A stretch of 64,000 nt of DNA, taken from contig NW_023503325.1 of NCBI RefSeq assembly GCF_014529535.1, positions 2,712,826 to 2,776,825 on the forward strand, read 5' to 3'. A program made the position numbers and the translations under genes. This stretch comes from Bradysia coprophila. Taxonomy: Eukaryota > Arthropoda > Insecta > Diptera > Sciaridae. Below the pieces are notes generated by a model. It was given only the letters and a program-made list of their open reading frames with translations, made no database searches and had not been told where the DNA came from. This document shows, piece by piece, positions 22,270 through 34,100 of this stretch (its first letter is position 1; each line of letters starts with the position of its first letter).

Positions 22270-22600
22270 TTGAAAGGCGTTCAAATTTTCCATATCTAGT
22301 TCAGGATTTTCGAGTTATCGTGCAATCAAAAACCAGATAAAATTACTTTTGGGAATTACTTCAAGATCATGAGTACTAAGCTGACCATCTATGAATTTGA
22401 ACCCAAAAACGTTTTTCCTCGTCGAATAAAACCAAAGTTTCCAAATTTGGTTCAGGATTTCTCGAGTTATCGTGAAATTCGAAAGCCAGACAAAAATGTT
22501 TTTAGGAATTACTCAGAGCGCATGTGTCTAACATTGACCGTATTCGAAATTGATCACAAAAATGTTATTTCTTATCGCGGGTTTGACCGTTTGACCAAAA
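22270..22600. repeat. Two diverged copies of an about 160 bp unit
   Basis: Blocks GTTCAGGATTT.CGAGTTATCG, CCAGA.AAAA, GGAATTACT and a following TGACC.T.T..GAA..TGA.C stretch occur at about 22300 and again at about 22460. The second copy is open in one + frame by chance. Confidence 0.5.
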
Positions 22601-24094
22601 TGATGGATACCGGGAAATTTTAGTCACAGCGAGCGGGAAGCGATTTCGGCTTACCGATGATGAGTCTATTTCCCGGTCGTATTTCGCCGTTTCCTGTTTA
22701 GACTAACATTTCTCAATGATATTTACCTGTTAGGTTTCAACATCCTGTTTAGATTACATTTCCCCATTCCAGACTCATTTCCTGGTCAAATTTCGGTTCC
22801 CTTATTAAAGTCTCATTTTTCGGTGAGCCTTTCATTTCCCAATTAATGTCATTTCCCGCTCAGATTTCGGCCTACCGTTTAGTTTTATGAATCTCGGTGC
22901 AAAGTACTTATAAACAAAATAGACTTGATTTTGAAGGTCAGAAAGGGTGAATCACTTTTTTACGAGTTTTTGCTGTAAAATGGCCATTTATTCCATTTAA
23001 ATTAATTTTCTTTCTTTTCACTAGTGCCTAGACGCCATGCCATGGGGGTCATGCAAGTCTTATTTTCTTAAATAGTTTTCAAATTTTTAGCGATCAGGAA
23101 ATTAAATTTCAAATTATCTGTCCTGTTCTAAAGCACGAAGAAAAGATCTAGGGCTTCAATATCATGAACTATTACCGTTTTAAGTTAAATAGAGATTAAA
23201 TTGGTGCGAAAAAAACACATAGTTTCGTGTCGCCCGACATTTGTACCGTATAAGTCCCATATAACTTAAAACGGGAATAGCTCATAATCCTGACGTGATA
23301 GAATTTTTAATTTTCGTGATTTAGAATCAGGCAGGACCGAAACCTGCCTATGAGTTCTAAGACTCATAACTTACACATATTAAGCAAATATGGAATACTA
23401 TACGTATAGCATTGCTTATTTCTTCCATGGGGAACTAGTTCCTGAAGCAAGTAAGAATACTTTAGGTACGAATTATCAAAAAAAATAATTGGTAATGTCG
23501 ATAAAATTTCGAGTTTTCTATTTTTACCATCAAGTCTGGGTAGCCCGCTCACCTCTAGGATACACAAAACTGTAAATTTTCTTACACTTTTCTATTTAAT
23601 CTTTTTGAAAGTTATTAATTTTCATTAAAAGTATTTGTAAAGTAAAGTGGTTTAAGAGAAACAATTGCGCATGTAGAGTGTTAGGTGAGCAAGGATTTCT
23701 ATTTTAACTTTTGTTCTGATAGGAAAGAAATGCAAAGTTTTTTTTACACGAAATACTAAACATTACCCAATTTTAACCAGTCCAGTCCAGATCGAATAGA
23801 TGGGTGTGTCAAGACGAAGTTATGTCATCGAGTATGTATATGGTTTAAAGAAACGTTTCTAAAAATATCTATGTGGGTTATTGCACCGATAAATGGATAT
23901 CGACGAAAATAGAAAGGCAACCAAAAAAACTGCTAAAATATTCTAATCTATGCAATTCTATCTTATAAATGAAAATAAAGATTCTGATTGTTAATATACA
24001 ATGCGGTCATTCCGAAAAAGTGCCAGGTGCAAAAAACTCATTAGAAAACTAAAAAAATTGAGAAAAAAAAAATATTAAAAAAATTAGAGATGAG

Positions 24095-24102
24095 TATAAA
24101 TA
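24095..24102 (+). promoter_or_regulatory. TATA box of the one-module cysteine-rich gene
   Basis: TATAAATA within GAGTATAAATACTCCGC, about 100 bp upstream of the ATG. The same core is found upstream of the three-module paralogue on the other strand. Confidence 0.7.
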
Positions 24103-24197
24103 CTCCGCTAAATCTTGTTGCATCAAACATTGGTCTTCCGTCAGTGAATCTAAACTTACCTTCGTCGCTTACTTCCAGAAAAAGAAAGTATTCAAAA

Positions 24198-24679
24198 ATG
24201 TCTTTCAAAGTTGCCATCGTAGTTTTCGCAATAGCTTTGATTGCTAACGCATCGACTGTACCAGAAACAGAGACAACCAGCCAGCAAGTGGAGGTCCAGA
24301 ATGACCAACGAGCTCCGGTAAATTCAATGAGAAAATTTTCTTTTTTTTTTAATTTTTACTATGATTCCATAACTGATTACAGTGTGGTGGTGGATGCGTC
24401 ACCAGTAGCCAATGTGCTGCTTATGCTGGTACGACAAATTGTAGATGTGCTTGGTTTGGATGTAACCTTTACACGGCTGAAGCCGATCTGACCGACGTTG
24501 AACAGTTCGATATTTTCATCAAGGAATACAGCGGGTAAGTTCTCTTCTCATAACTTTTTTTTGCAAGACATCAATGGAAGTGTTGCACTGTTTTACACTG
24601 TGTTTTCTTCTAATTCGTTTTCAGTACCGCAGTGCTTACTTCTGCTGAAAAGGCCTACCGTAAAAACCGAACCGCATAA
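24198..24679 (+). CDS. Secreted six-cysteine peptide, single module
   Basis: Exons are 24198-24317 (signal peptide and pro-region), 24383-24534 (cysteine module) and 24625-24679 (tail, stop TAA); 327 nt, 108 aa, phases consistent. The ATG at 24198 was chosen because a clear signal peptide follows (MSFKVAIVVFAIALIANAS). The module opens at an exon boundary with CGGGC and has six Cys spaced x3, x5, x8, x1, x4, ending ..NCRCAWFGC. The tail ends TSAEKAYRKNRTA. Intron starts (GTAAATTCAATGAGAAAAT) match those of the three-module gene 5 kb away on the opposite strand, so the duplication is recent. TATA box at 24095 and AATAAA at about 24718. I do not recognise the family. It has CxxxC and CxC like CSalphabeta defensins, but the remaining cysteines are placed differently, so an antimicrobial role is only a guess. 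Confidence 0.85.
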
Positions 24680-24717
24680 TTTGGAGATCAAGTGCTAATG
24701 TAATCTATTATAAATGA

Positions 24718-24723
24718 AATAAA
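24718..24723 (+). terminator. Polyadenylation signal of the one-module cysteine-rich gene
   Basis: AATAAA within GAAATAAAATCTTTGAA, about 40 bp after the stop codon. The same context string follows the paralogue on the minus strand (about 17403-17412). Confidence 0.7.
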
Positions 24724-24835
24724 ATCTTTGAAATTCGAATTGGTAAATTTTAGTTACAAAATCAAAGTCCGCACCGTTTCATGACAAGACTGGGACAGGA
24801 CAGGACTGGGATATATTCTCCAATTAACATCGAAG

Positions 24836-24986
24836 TACACACGCGGAATTCTGAAAACCGACACATTTTCAGTTTTGTGTATTTTCAGAGTTTTGTGGTT
24901 TTTGCATGTATTAAAGGGAGAAATCAAGGACTCGCGTAAAACACAAAAACCGAAAAAATGTCGGTTTTCAGAATTCCGCGTGTGTA
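24836..24986. mobile_element. 151 bp foldback MITE with TA ends
   Basis: About 45 bp arms: TACACACGCGGAATTCTGAA at 24836 and its complement ending TTCAGAATTCCGCGTGTGTA at 24986, with TGTCGGTTTT / AAAACCGACA inside. If the outer TA is the target duplication, this fits Tc1/mariner-type MITEs; that assignment is tentative. Confidence 0.65.
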
Positions 24987-25134
24987 GTTTTCATATCCGA
25001 AAACGGCCACTTATTACCTTCGCGACGGTCGTGGAACTTGAAGAAGTTGCAGAATCCTTCGATAGTTTCAACAAAATACAATTTTTCGGTGATTCAACTT
25101 ATTTGTATTTTACAAAACTTATCTTTGCTCTAAC

Positions 25135-26103
25135 TTACACATAAACTGACGGATCTTCAACATTCAGACAACGTGTACCATCGATAAACGCTTCCGAAAA
25201 TGAGATTCTCATTGCCAGTTGTAAGAATTTATCCTTCAGAATATCCTTTCTATCATTCGATATTCGATCTACGGTACTGGTTGTCGAGGGAGGGCAGTTC
25301 ATCATGAAACTGAATCTCAAATATGTCACTTCCAGTTCGGTGACAGCATCCCTATCGACACACACATTCGAATAAAAGAATATTTGAACAGTGTGAGGTA
25401 ATATAAAGTCGTGTCCAACATGCTTGATTCTATTTTGTCCTAAATTAACAAATTTCAATGCTTTCAATCCAGCGAATAGGTCGCTGTCTAGTGATGTAAT
25501 TAGATTACCGAAAAGGGCTAGAAACTCTAAATTGGGAAACGGTGATAAATGGCTATTTGTCACCGATGATATGGAATTGAGTGGAAAATTTAGGACTCTT
25601 ATATCCGGAAAAAACGAATGAATATTTACGGGAAACGATTCCATATTCTGTGATCTTATTATTAAACCTTGAATGTTGACGTTCTCGTGCTCATGTAAAT
25701 GCGTTCCATACACAGCCGTTATTTTGTCGTCATCATTGCCATCCAATGTAACATTTCCATCACACCGATAAATGACACCAACTATATGAAATGGGAAGAT
25801 GTCAAACGAACACTTGATAGCTATCGCGTCTGTGAATGACCAATTGATGGTACACACCAGCAGCACAGCGACCACATAACCAATTGATTGCCTGTGTCGT
25901 AAATTCAGTTTAATTATTTGGTCAGTCTGGTTGATTGATTTCCTTACATGATTGTTGGTTGATGGTGATGCTACTCTATCCACGTCAACATTTAGTAAAT
26001 AAATAAATTGAGTGGCGAATTCACAGAAGTTCGAATTTAATCTCAGTTCTATGGAGATAAGATAGTTGCACCATTTTCTTTTTCCATTATTATATATCGT
26101 CAA
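25135..26103 (-). CDS. Leucine-rich-repeat protein, probably secreted
   Basis: Single open frame of 322 aa. A hydrophobic stretch (about residues 75-95, IGYVVAVLLVCTINWSF) looks like a signal peptide or anchor, and a Cys-flanked N-terminal cap region follows. Four to five LRR units are then seen, with consensus LxxLxLxxNxI: DIRVLNFPLNSISSV, NLEFLALFGNLITSL, ALKFVNLGQNRIKHV. Near the C-terminus there are further Cys (CVDRDAV, MMNCPPS). The first 70 residues before the hydrophobic part are unusual and low in conservation signals, so the true start may differ. A possible small intron (about 25893-25948) was considered, but it gives no usable ATG. Such LRR proteins are numerous in lower flies, often in protein interaction or innate defence; no specific function can be assigned. 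Confidence 0.75.
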   Translation of the reverse strand: MTIYNNGKRKWCNYLISIELRLNSNFCEFATQFIYLLNVDVDRVASPSTNNHVRKSINQTDQIIKLNLRHRQSIGYVVAVLLVCTINWSFTDAIAIKCSFDIFPFHIVGVIYRCDGNVTLDGNDDDKITAVYGTHLHEHENVNIQGLIIRSQNMESFPVNIHSFFPDIRVLNFPLNSISSVTNSHLSPFPNLEFLALFGNLITSLDSDLFAGLKALKFVNLGQNRIKHVGHDFILPHTVQIFFYSNVCVDRDAVTELEVTYLRFSFMMNCPPSTTSTVDRISNDRKDILKDKFLQLAMRISFSEAFIDGTRCLNVEDPSVYV

Positions 26104-29100
26104 ACATTTAATTAGTTATGTAGCGATGATATAAAAACCAATCCTCCGCACCGGTCGATAGCGAGGTAAATAGACTAGCACATGCATTTGTTTTTATTAT
26201 GGTTAAGTAAAACTGTACTTGAAGATAATTGCGAGATAACATGCTAAGGGTGTCGAAAGCAATGAAAGTACAGGCAAATTCACCTTAAACGCATTAATAA
26301 ATTATGTCAAAATAATATGAAAATGAGTGCGTTTGAGTGCGTAAATCAAATTTTTATGTCCTCCGGGCGAAAGAAGTGTTTGTATTATGTCATAAAGTTT
26401 TGTTTTCGACTCATGAAGCATGTTAAGTCGATCTGTCTCCCATGGTATAAAAACAACAAATAAAATTTATTAAATAGACAGATATTTTATTGGATTTAAT
26501 TTTGGTTTTGTATACAATAAAAAGCGCATAAAAACAAAGAAACAAAAATGGATGTTTTTTTGATTCGTGAATATAATGAACCGAAAATGAATTTTAACTT
26601 ATTCTTTTTGTTGATGTTGTTTGCTTCTATTTTGTACATTTTACTTAACATATTTATTGTATACATTTACTAATGCATTTTGGTAAGTATATCGTTACGA
26701 ACTAGTCATGTCAATGTAAATGTGGGTATGCCAATTCGGTAGAAAACAATCGAAGTTTCTGTCAGTTATTTTTAAATATTTTCATTTTTTTCATTCACAT
26801 TTTAAGTCTAACCGGAAAAAAAGTAAATTTTACGCTTAAGAATTACATTTCTTTTCTTCATTTTTATTAAATTTTACTTTTTATCATCCACTTTGATTAT
26901 ACAAATTTAATTATTTTTTTTTTATTTTAATTTATCATATCAATGCAATGGCAAAATATATATAAACAGAGATTAATATTGGGCAACAGATAATATAATT
27001 AACAGCATTTTTTACGTTAAATTTTTTATTTTAATTTCTTATGCATTCATTAATGGTATATTATATGTACAAAGGGTGTGTACATGATCATTCCATTATT
27101 CTTTTGTGGTTTTTTATGGTTTTCTTTCTTTTCATTTTTTTAATAGATAAATTTTTCCTCTTTCATTTAAATAGCTAAGTAAATTATTTCATTTTTTTTT
27201 GTATTGATATAGGCTAGCTATGCGTTGAGTTTTCTTTGTTTTTTTGTTCAGTTGTTTCTACTGAAGAATTTTAATTCCGTTTAATGAGTTATACTGATAG
27301 TAGATAGGTCAATTTGAAGGGATTGAGTATGATTGATTTTTATATGTATTCTGTCTGTCAGGAAGATAGTTCCTTTCTATTAAAAGGACATTTTAGAATG
27401 AAGAAAATAAGAGCGAAAACAATAATGATAGAAAAACGAAATTCTCAAACAAAACGTTTGATCAGATTAATTCTAAAAGAACAAACCAAAAAAATCTAAA
27501 GGACACTCAATTTCATTCCCCGAATTCAAGAAAGATCCAAGAAAAACGTTCTCAGCTCCCGTAGTTTCTCAGATACAGGCAGTATCATACAGCGACAGTA
27601 TATCAGAACTATCGCTGGAATATATTCCTCAAATGGAAGAAAAAACAGTAAGGGTAACGAGAGATTGTAATAACTACAGAATAAAGAGAAGTCGAAGTGC
27701 TGGTGAATATTAGTTGAAATTGAATCCCGCTTGATGATGATCAATGGCTTATGAATTTTTACAAAATACTCAAGAGCTACAACTAAATAATTGTTATATG
27801 ATTTTGAATGTTTTGTAAAAATCCATCTATCCTGTTGCTGTTAAGATTTTACTAGTCTGTTCTACTGTCACTAGATATAGATTCTCAGTTCATACTTACT
27901 TCGGTAGTATGGCATGTTGAACAAGATAGATAGATAGAATAAGTGGGTGGCTTTTACGCCTGCACCTAAGCCTCAGATGGGCCTGTTGTGCGTACCCACG
28001 GTCGTTTATATTCTTTTAGTCTTGTTTAGAAATTTGAGGATGTGTGATGGAGCGATACTCCATATCGAGGTGTACTTGGTTACGTATGAACCTAGATACT
28101 GTGATCGAGCCATAATGGCATGTTGAACAAAGTCTGCTAAGTCTGACTGAGGAGATTTGTCGACGATAAGATAAAATTATAAATCAACGAAATAGGCTAA
28201 ATGAAGTCTGGTTCAAATGGCTTATTTAAATCAAGTCGAAGTAAACTGGATTATAGTTCCAGCACATTTCAGACGGCAATTACTCCCAATGTGGGAATCA
28301 TGTCCAAATGCAACCTTAGAAGAAAAACACAATTGTCAAAGACTCAATACGATGTATCAAGAGCCCAAATATTCCATGAAACAGTAGCAACGAAACGCAA
28401 TTTAATATTGTGATGACGAGAAGCTGCAGCTCAATTATTTCATTGAACTGTAACTGCTCGTCGATAAATTGCTTTCAATTACACTTCGAGACTATAAAAC
28501 GAAATAATATGAGGGGAAAAAACACATCCAGTTGCGAGAAGGTTTTCAATTCATTTTCAATCGGAATTGCTGGATATATTGACGTAAATGTCAGACTTTA
28601 AACGGCTGATTCGTCTAAGGTGATCTCATTCGAGTCATCACATTTTATTTGTTCGAATTGTGGTCAAAATACAGATTCATGTACGAACAACGTAAGACAG
28701 ATCAGATCTTTTGCGGAAGTTTTGAGCATTTGAATGAATTCTCACTGGCACTGGTTGCGTATTTTATCTTTGTATGTTTTTCTTTCCAAATTCTAATTAA
28801 AACTAACAGAGAATGGTGTCACGGTCCATAAAAAATAAATTCTATCCCTTTTGATCAATGTCGTTCGTTTGATACTTTTAATCATGCATCTCGTCACCTT
28901 TTCGCACGTCTTCACGAATGCAATTTCACGCGCATTCAAATAAACAATTTTCCTATTTTAAAAATAATAATTCTATGATATGATTGTTGCACTAAAATTC
29001 ACTTTAACCAGAGTAAATTTTCGATTAAATAAAATTGGGATTAGCGAAGTCGTTATTTTATAACACAAATTGCAAATATTCTATATTTATGTGGTAGCTA

Positions 29101-31152
29101 AGAATCAAGTCAATAAGGAAATTGTCCGATAACTGAATGGTATCACGATCGTATCAGGGATCAGGAGACACTGGTTATTCACTTATTCTCGATTCTCGTA
29201 AAGTTTGTCGTTTTGTAATGCAAAGCGAAAATGTAAATTAAAGTTACGTTCCCATTATTGAAATTATATGTTTTGCTTTAAAGGGGTAAGATAATTCATT
29301 CTTTCATCAATTTTATTTTTTTTTAGTTTAGTTTTATAGATGGTTTTGTTTTCGTATTTTGTAGATATAACTTTTAAAGATACATTTTTGGTAGTAGCCA
29401 TTTTTTATCCTTTTTTTTTAATTAAAACTAAAAGCAAGTCAATTTTGAGTTTTGTTTTTTTTAATTAAATCTTTATTCTTAAAATTAATTAATTTAAAAT
29501 GAAACTTAAAACTTATGTTTAAAATTAATAAAAAAAAAAGAAATTATCATTTAGTAAGGACTGTAATATCAAATATTTTCGAGATATTTTTCTTACTTTT
29601 CTCTTTTTTTCTTCACTTATCTACTTCTTTTACTGCAATTTAAATGTTAAGTTACAGAATGTCGTCCCGTAGCAGTATAGTATGTATATAAATAAGGTCG
29701 ACATCTTGCTAATAACTAAGTCTGCACTTTGATTCCGAGAATGAAGTTTCTATTTTGAACAGCGCGCTGTATTCCTGAAAATAGAAGTGCAAACCAAAAT
29801 TTATCACCTCGTCTGTATTGTCTTAAACTGTTCAATAAATTGACAAAAAATGCGTCCATTGTACTGAGAATTACTGTTTTTAACTATTACTTGGTCGAGA
29901 TGGAAATCGATTTCTTTTTGTAACATTAGATTACTGTCATGCCAACGCACACTTTTTTATTCTTTAAAATGTATCTATCTAGCTAATGATCTTAATTGCG
30001 TCATTGCACTGCCTTTGTCGGAGTGGTATTAATCGGTTCTGCCAAATGTATGATATTTTTAGCGCAGAACGGCAGTTCAATGGACTATCTGACTTATCTG
30101 CCTAACTATCTCGCGATAGTGCGATAGTTTAATGCGGTGTATACAGTGTGAACAGCTTGAAAATATTTTTTAAATTTTTTAGGTTTTACCCCGGGAAATA
30201 TGGGGTGTGTACAACGTGACGGTGACAGAAGTTTTGTAAACAGGCTTCTGTTATCGACAATGGAGTCTAAGACTCATCTCAGACAAATATTTTCGCATAC
30301 AGTGGAATGGAGGCGGAAGAAGCATCAGATTTAATGAGCCCATCTTGAGTCATTCGTCGTTTGTAAGGAGCTAATTATTAGGGTACATCAATGTCAATTG
30401 TTTTGTTAATTGATTCCGGATTCCGACCTGCTGCAACCATCAAAAATGAAACGATGCTGTCGTAAAATTTTCGCTCTGCGACAAGTCCAGTGGGTCCATT
30501 AAGACGTATAAAATTTGTAAAAAAAATTACAAAATATTCTTACAGATAGTTTTGGTGTGGCATCAGGTTACATCGAGGTCCAATTTTCAAGAATTTTATA
30601 AGCGGAAGTGGCACCTCTTATGCGTAATTTCTTTTTCAAACTTTTTAATGAAAAGTTTTCATGTGATGGCTCATTGTCGGGTATTTCAATAGCGCATCCA
30701 ACAATAGAACAATTTCGAGACGTGAACTTAAATATACTGAGGTATCGCTGTTGGAAGGTCCAGCAAAAGCAACACCTTGTTGAATGTCCCCAAATACCAC
30801 AGTTTTTATAGACTTTAATAAACTGCAACGTTTTTCTGGTTGACCGTGGTAGAACTACATCAATGGAAGCAGAAGCAGTATTTTGAAGTGAAGCACTTTA
30901 AGTAGTTTTGGCGAGACTATCAAAATCTCATCTAGAGATCGGAAATCGACAACGACGACACGAATGAGCGATAATTAGTGTTCAAAATCCATTTGTGAAA
31001 TGCATTACACTAGTGAAACAATAATATTGAAGTAATAGATTTTGAAGATTTTTGGAAATACTTTGCACTTTGCTTACAAACGCATTCTTCTGATAGTAAA
31101 TTTCTCAGAGTTTTGAACGATTGAATTGAAACGTTTTTTTTTGTTGACTTAC
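26104..31152. other. AT-rich region without recognised exons (about 5 kb)
   Basis: Very AT-rich with many poly-T and poly-A runs. It probably contains the 3' end of the gene at 31153-34811, whose last visible exon ends in a strong AG|GTAAGT donor, but I could not identify the terminal exon. A SINE-like insertion is at 27925-28114. Short ORFs at 27314, 28201 and 28649 have no features of genes. Confidence 0.5.
27909..28130 (-). mobile_element. SINE-like insertion with 16 bp target duplication
   Basis: A perfect 16 bp direct repeat ATGGCATGTTGAACAA (27909-27924 and 28115-28130) flanks a 190 bp insert (27925-28114). Read on the minus strand, the insert starts TATGGCTCGATCACAGTATC and ends in a CTATCTATCTATC tail. 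A long variable target duplication plus a simple-repeat tail is the signature of target-primed retrotransposition. An RNA polymerase III A-box-like TGGCTCGATCA and a weak B-box-like GGTTCATAC are present. The exact family is unknown. Confidence 0.75.
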
Positions 31153-34100
31153 CTTTGTACCGGAGCCGTCTTTTTTGGAGTATTGTAAAGTTTACTAGGA
31201 GTACGTGGTCGCGGTGACGCATTTGCAGCATTACTTGTGATCGAAATTCCATATTTTTTTGGTGGTACCAACTTACTGGGGGATTGAAGCGTCTTCGCAG
31301 CAGATTGTGGCGATACTCTGCAATAAAGAATGTTAACAGGTTAGCGGTTCGAATTTGAAAACAAATTTAATTTTCCCGAAATTGACTTACTTTGTCGTCG
31401 GATAGCTGACCGGTCTTGGAATTCGAGATCGTAAGCCACCAGCTGATGTTGGTGTTGAACCACCGCTACGCGTTTCTTTCACCAATTCTTTCTCCAATAC
31501 ACTAGCCTCTTTGCTCAGCAATTCCCATTGAATTTGCAATCGTTTGAATCGATTACTTTGGATTTTGTCTTGTTTTTCCTGATCGGATCGTCGGGTCTTT
31601 TGTTCCATACGTAGTGCGGCTATGGAAATATTCGGCGAATTCGGCGGCGTTGAGAATTCCTTTGTCGCACACAACAAATTTGGATTGTTGTTGTTGTTGT
31701 TGTTATTGTTCATCGAATTGTTTCGATTGAATGAAACCTTTTTCTGGGACAATGCTCGACTCACTTCATTTCTCAGCTTGTTTCGGTCGTAAGGCTCACT
31801 AGTATTTTCGATTGTTTCTAAAATGTTTGCGATTTCCGCGTAATATTTCAATTCAGACTTTGGTACGTTGCTTAAAAACTGTTTCGCTCTGCTACGAGCA
31901 TCGACCGTTCCGCTTAACTTATTGGAAGTTTCAGTTTGATCGGGATAATACTGACGATACGACGAAACTCGACTGTTGTTGAGCCTTCGTTCCATATTTT
32001 CACCGGCATTCAATTCTGCTAGATAGTCCTCAATGATATTGTACGTGTCGCATGCATAGTACGGCTCTTGTAAGCTGCGTCGCTTATCATTAATTTCTTT
32101 AACGGTGTCGTTCTCCTCGAACATGCTGTTCCGTTTCGATTTTGTTTTCGTGCTGTTTCGCCGCAATATGCCACGCGGTGTAGATTTCCCGGTAGGAGGT
32201 CGTTCAACCGACTGAGAATCATCCGCTATCCGACCATTGTCGTACTGATAGACGTACAGATTTTTCAGCGGATCATTATTGCCGGTAGAACCGTCAAATT
32301 CGGAATCGGTTAGTAAAGTGGATGAGCCACGGAAACCGGAAGATGGTTGTTGACTAGAGCCCGAACTACTTGTACAATAACTGGCACAATCACATGAAGA
32401 GGGACGATGACGGCGTATCGGAGGCGACATACAAAACATTGGCCGTTGTGATGATATCGATTCTTTGTTGGTAGCATCAATTTCCGGAATGTGTTTTAGC
32501 ATTTTCCTATATTCGAGTGGCAGCAATGGCCCCAGCGATTTCCAGTCTATTACATGCTTATATTGTTTCTTCTTCAAATCTTCAACATCGGCCAGAGAAA
32601 CGGGACGCTGCTTTTTCGCAACGGCTTCTTTGTAGCCCATTGGAGATAGAATGATATCACTTTGGTGTGTTTTGACAAAGCCTAAATCGGGCAATGCATA
32701 GCTCGGATAGATGACATATACGGGTGCCCGGCGCTTTTCACCAATTTTGTTGTTTTGATTGAGCTGAGCCAAAAATGATGGAGGAACGATTTTCACGCTG
32801 TCCTTCAGCAGAACTGACGTTTGAATGGATCGAGTTATCATGTCCAACGGTATGCTCGTCTTCGTGAACACCTGAGTAATATTATCAGATGTTCGGCTAG
32901 CATCCGATAAGCTTTTGTTCGTCTCTTTCAAACTATCTTTGTCCATTGAGTTGTTGTTGTTCACACTGAAAATGTGTTTCGGATAGTTGCGTATGTTCAG
33001 ATTGAACTCTTTGTAGTTTCTGTGCGAAGGCGAATCAAACACTTCACGATACAAGTCGTTTGATTTGTTGACAATATTCTTGCCATTGTCATGATTGTTG
33101 CTCGGTACGTCCAAACTGTCGTATTGGAAATCAGTTTCGATATCTTCGTCATGTCGGCTCAATGCGGAACCTTTACCCGAATCGTTCATGCTTTTCTTTC
33201 GCTGTCGTTGCTCAACGGACGAACTAGAATCACTCGGCCAACAGCCCGACGATACGTCCATGCATGTGTCGGTTGAACTACTTTTCTGCTTAATAAATAA
33301 TTTGACTAGATTGAACGATGGTGGATTCAGTTGAGGTTCATTGCTGGAATTCGAATTTTGGATCGGTGCAGGACTTTCACTGTCTGATGTTGATATGGGC
33401 ATCGGACACATCGGCAATAATGTACGCATTTTGCCGTACGAGTCAACGGTCGACGTACTGATTGCTTGAGATACGTGCAACGGATTATTCTGATCGACCT
33501 GCAGATTCGGTAGACTGGCACTTTTCCGAACGAAACAATGCGGAGCATGTCTTGGTACATGATTGATTGAGGTGTTGTTATTGCCGGATGGATACCTGAA
33601 AGTTGATGTAATTAAAACGATTGAATCGGTGGACAGACAGATTGATTCAATAGTGGAGAAACGAGTGCGAATGACTGACGGCACAGAATAGAATCATTTC
33701 TTACCTCTGAAGTTGTTGAGAACAACCTTTCTTCAATTTGCTCCATGTAGTAAAGCCGGTGTCTGACCTGGACATTGAAACTTCTAACGCTTTGCGCTTC
33801 ACAACATCATCGATGTTGTTTACATTAATCGAATTTTGCTTCAATTTCTCTTGCACGTCATGCTGTCCATCTGAAGTTAAAAATAAAATTCGGTTGCAGA
33901 CTGAGAATACATTTCGAATAACCAAACAAAATTTACCGTAAAAACTTTCATCTGAGTACACTGTGCTTCCTTCGAATGCGATTGTGTAATTGTTTTTGTT
34001 CGCTTGGCATGTCAGGATGATATCTCCGTCGTCTGGATAGCAGTCCAAGTCCAATGAATCGACACTCAGCATTGATTCTTTGACCGGGGAAAACAGTTGC

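Larger units (their letters stand above)
20604..24090. other. Intergenic region between divergent cysteine-rich genes
   Basis: No gene is supported. Contents: a run of imperfect GACGTATTAGGGTT-like repeats (20690-20790), a short palindrome (about 21050-21092), a 331 bp foldback (21318-21648), duplicated AT-rich blocks (22270-22600), degenerate TTTCCCGGTC repeats (22610-22880) and a loose inverted repeat around 23160-23293 sharing CCGTTTTAAGTTA. The ORF at 22369-22623 falls within duplicated repeat sequence and is not convincing. Confidence 0.6.

Noticed and set aside
22369..22623. 84-codon + strand ORF
   Set aside because: It lies in a duplicated AT-rich repeat, the second copy is not open in the same way, and no domain or signal is visible.
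25893..25948. Possible 56 bp intron near the start of the LRR gene
   Set aside because: GT and AG are present, but removing it changes frame and leaves no ATG before the hydrophobic segment, so the uninterrupted frame was kept.
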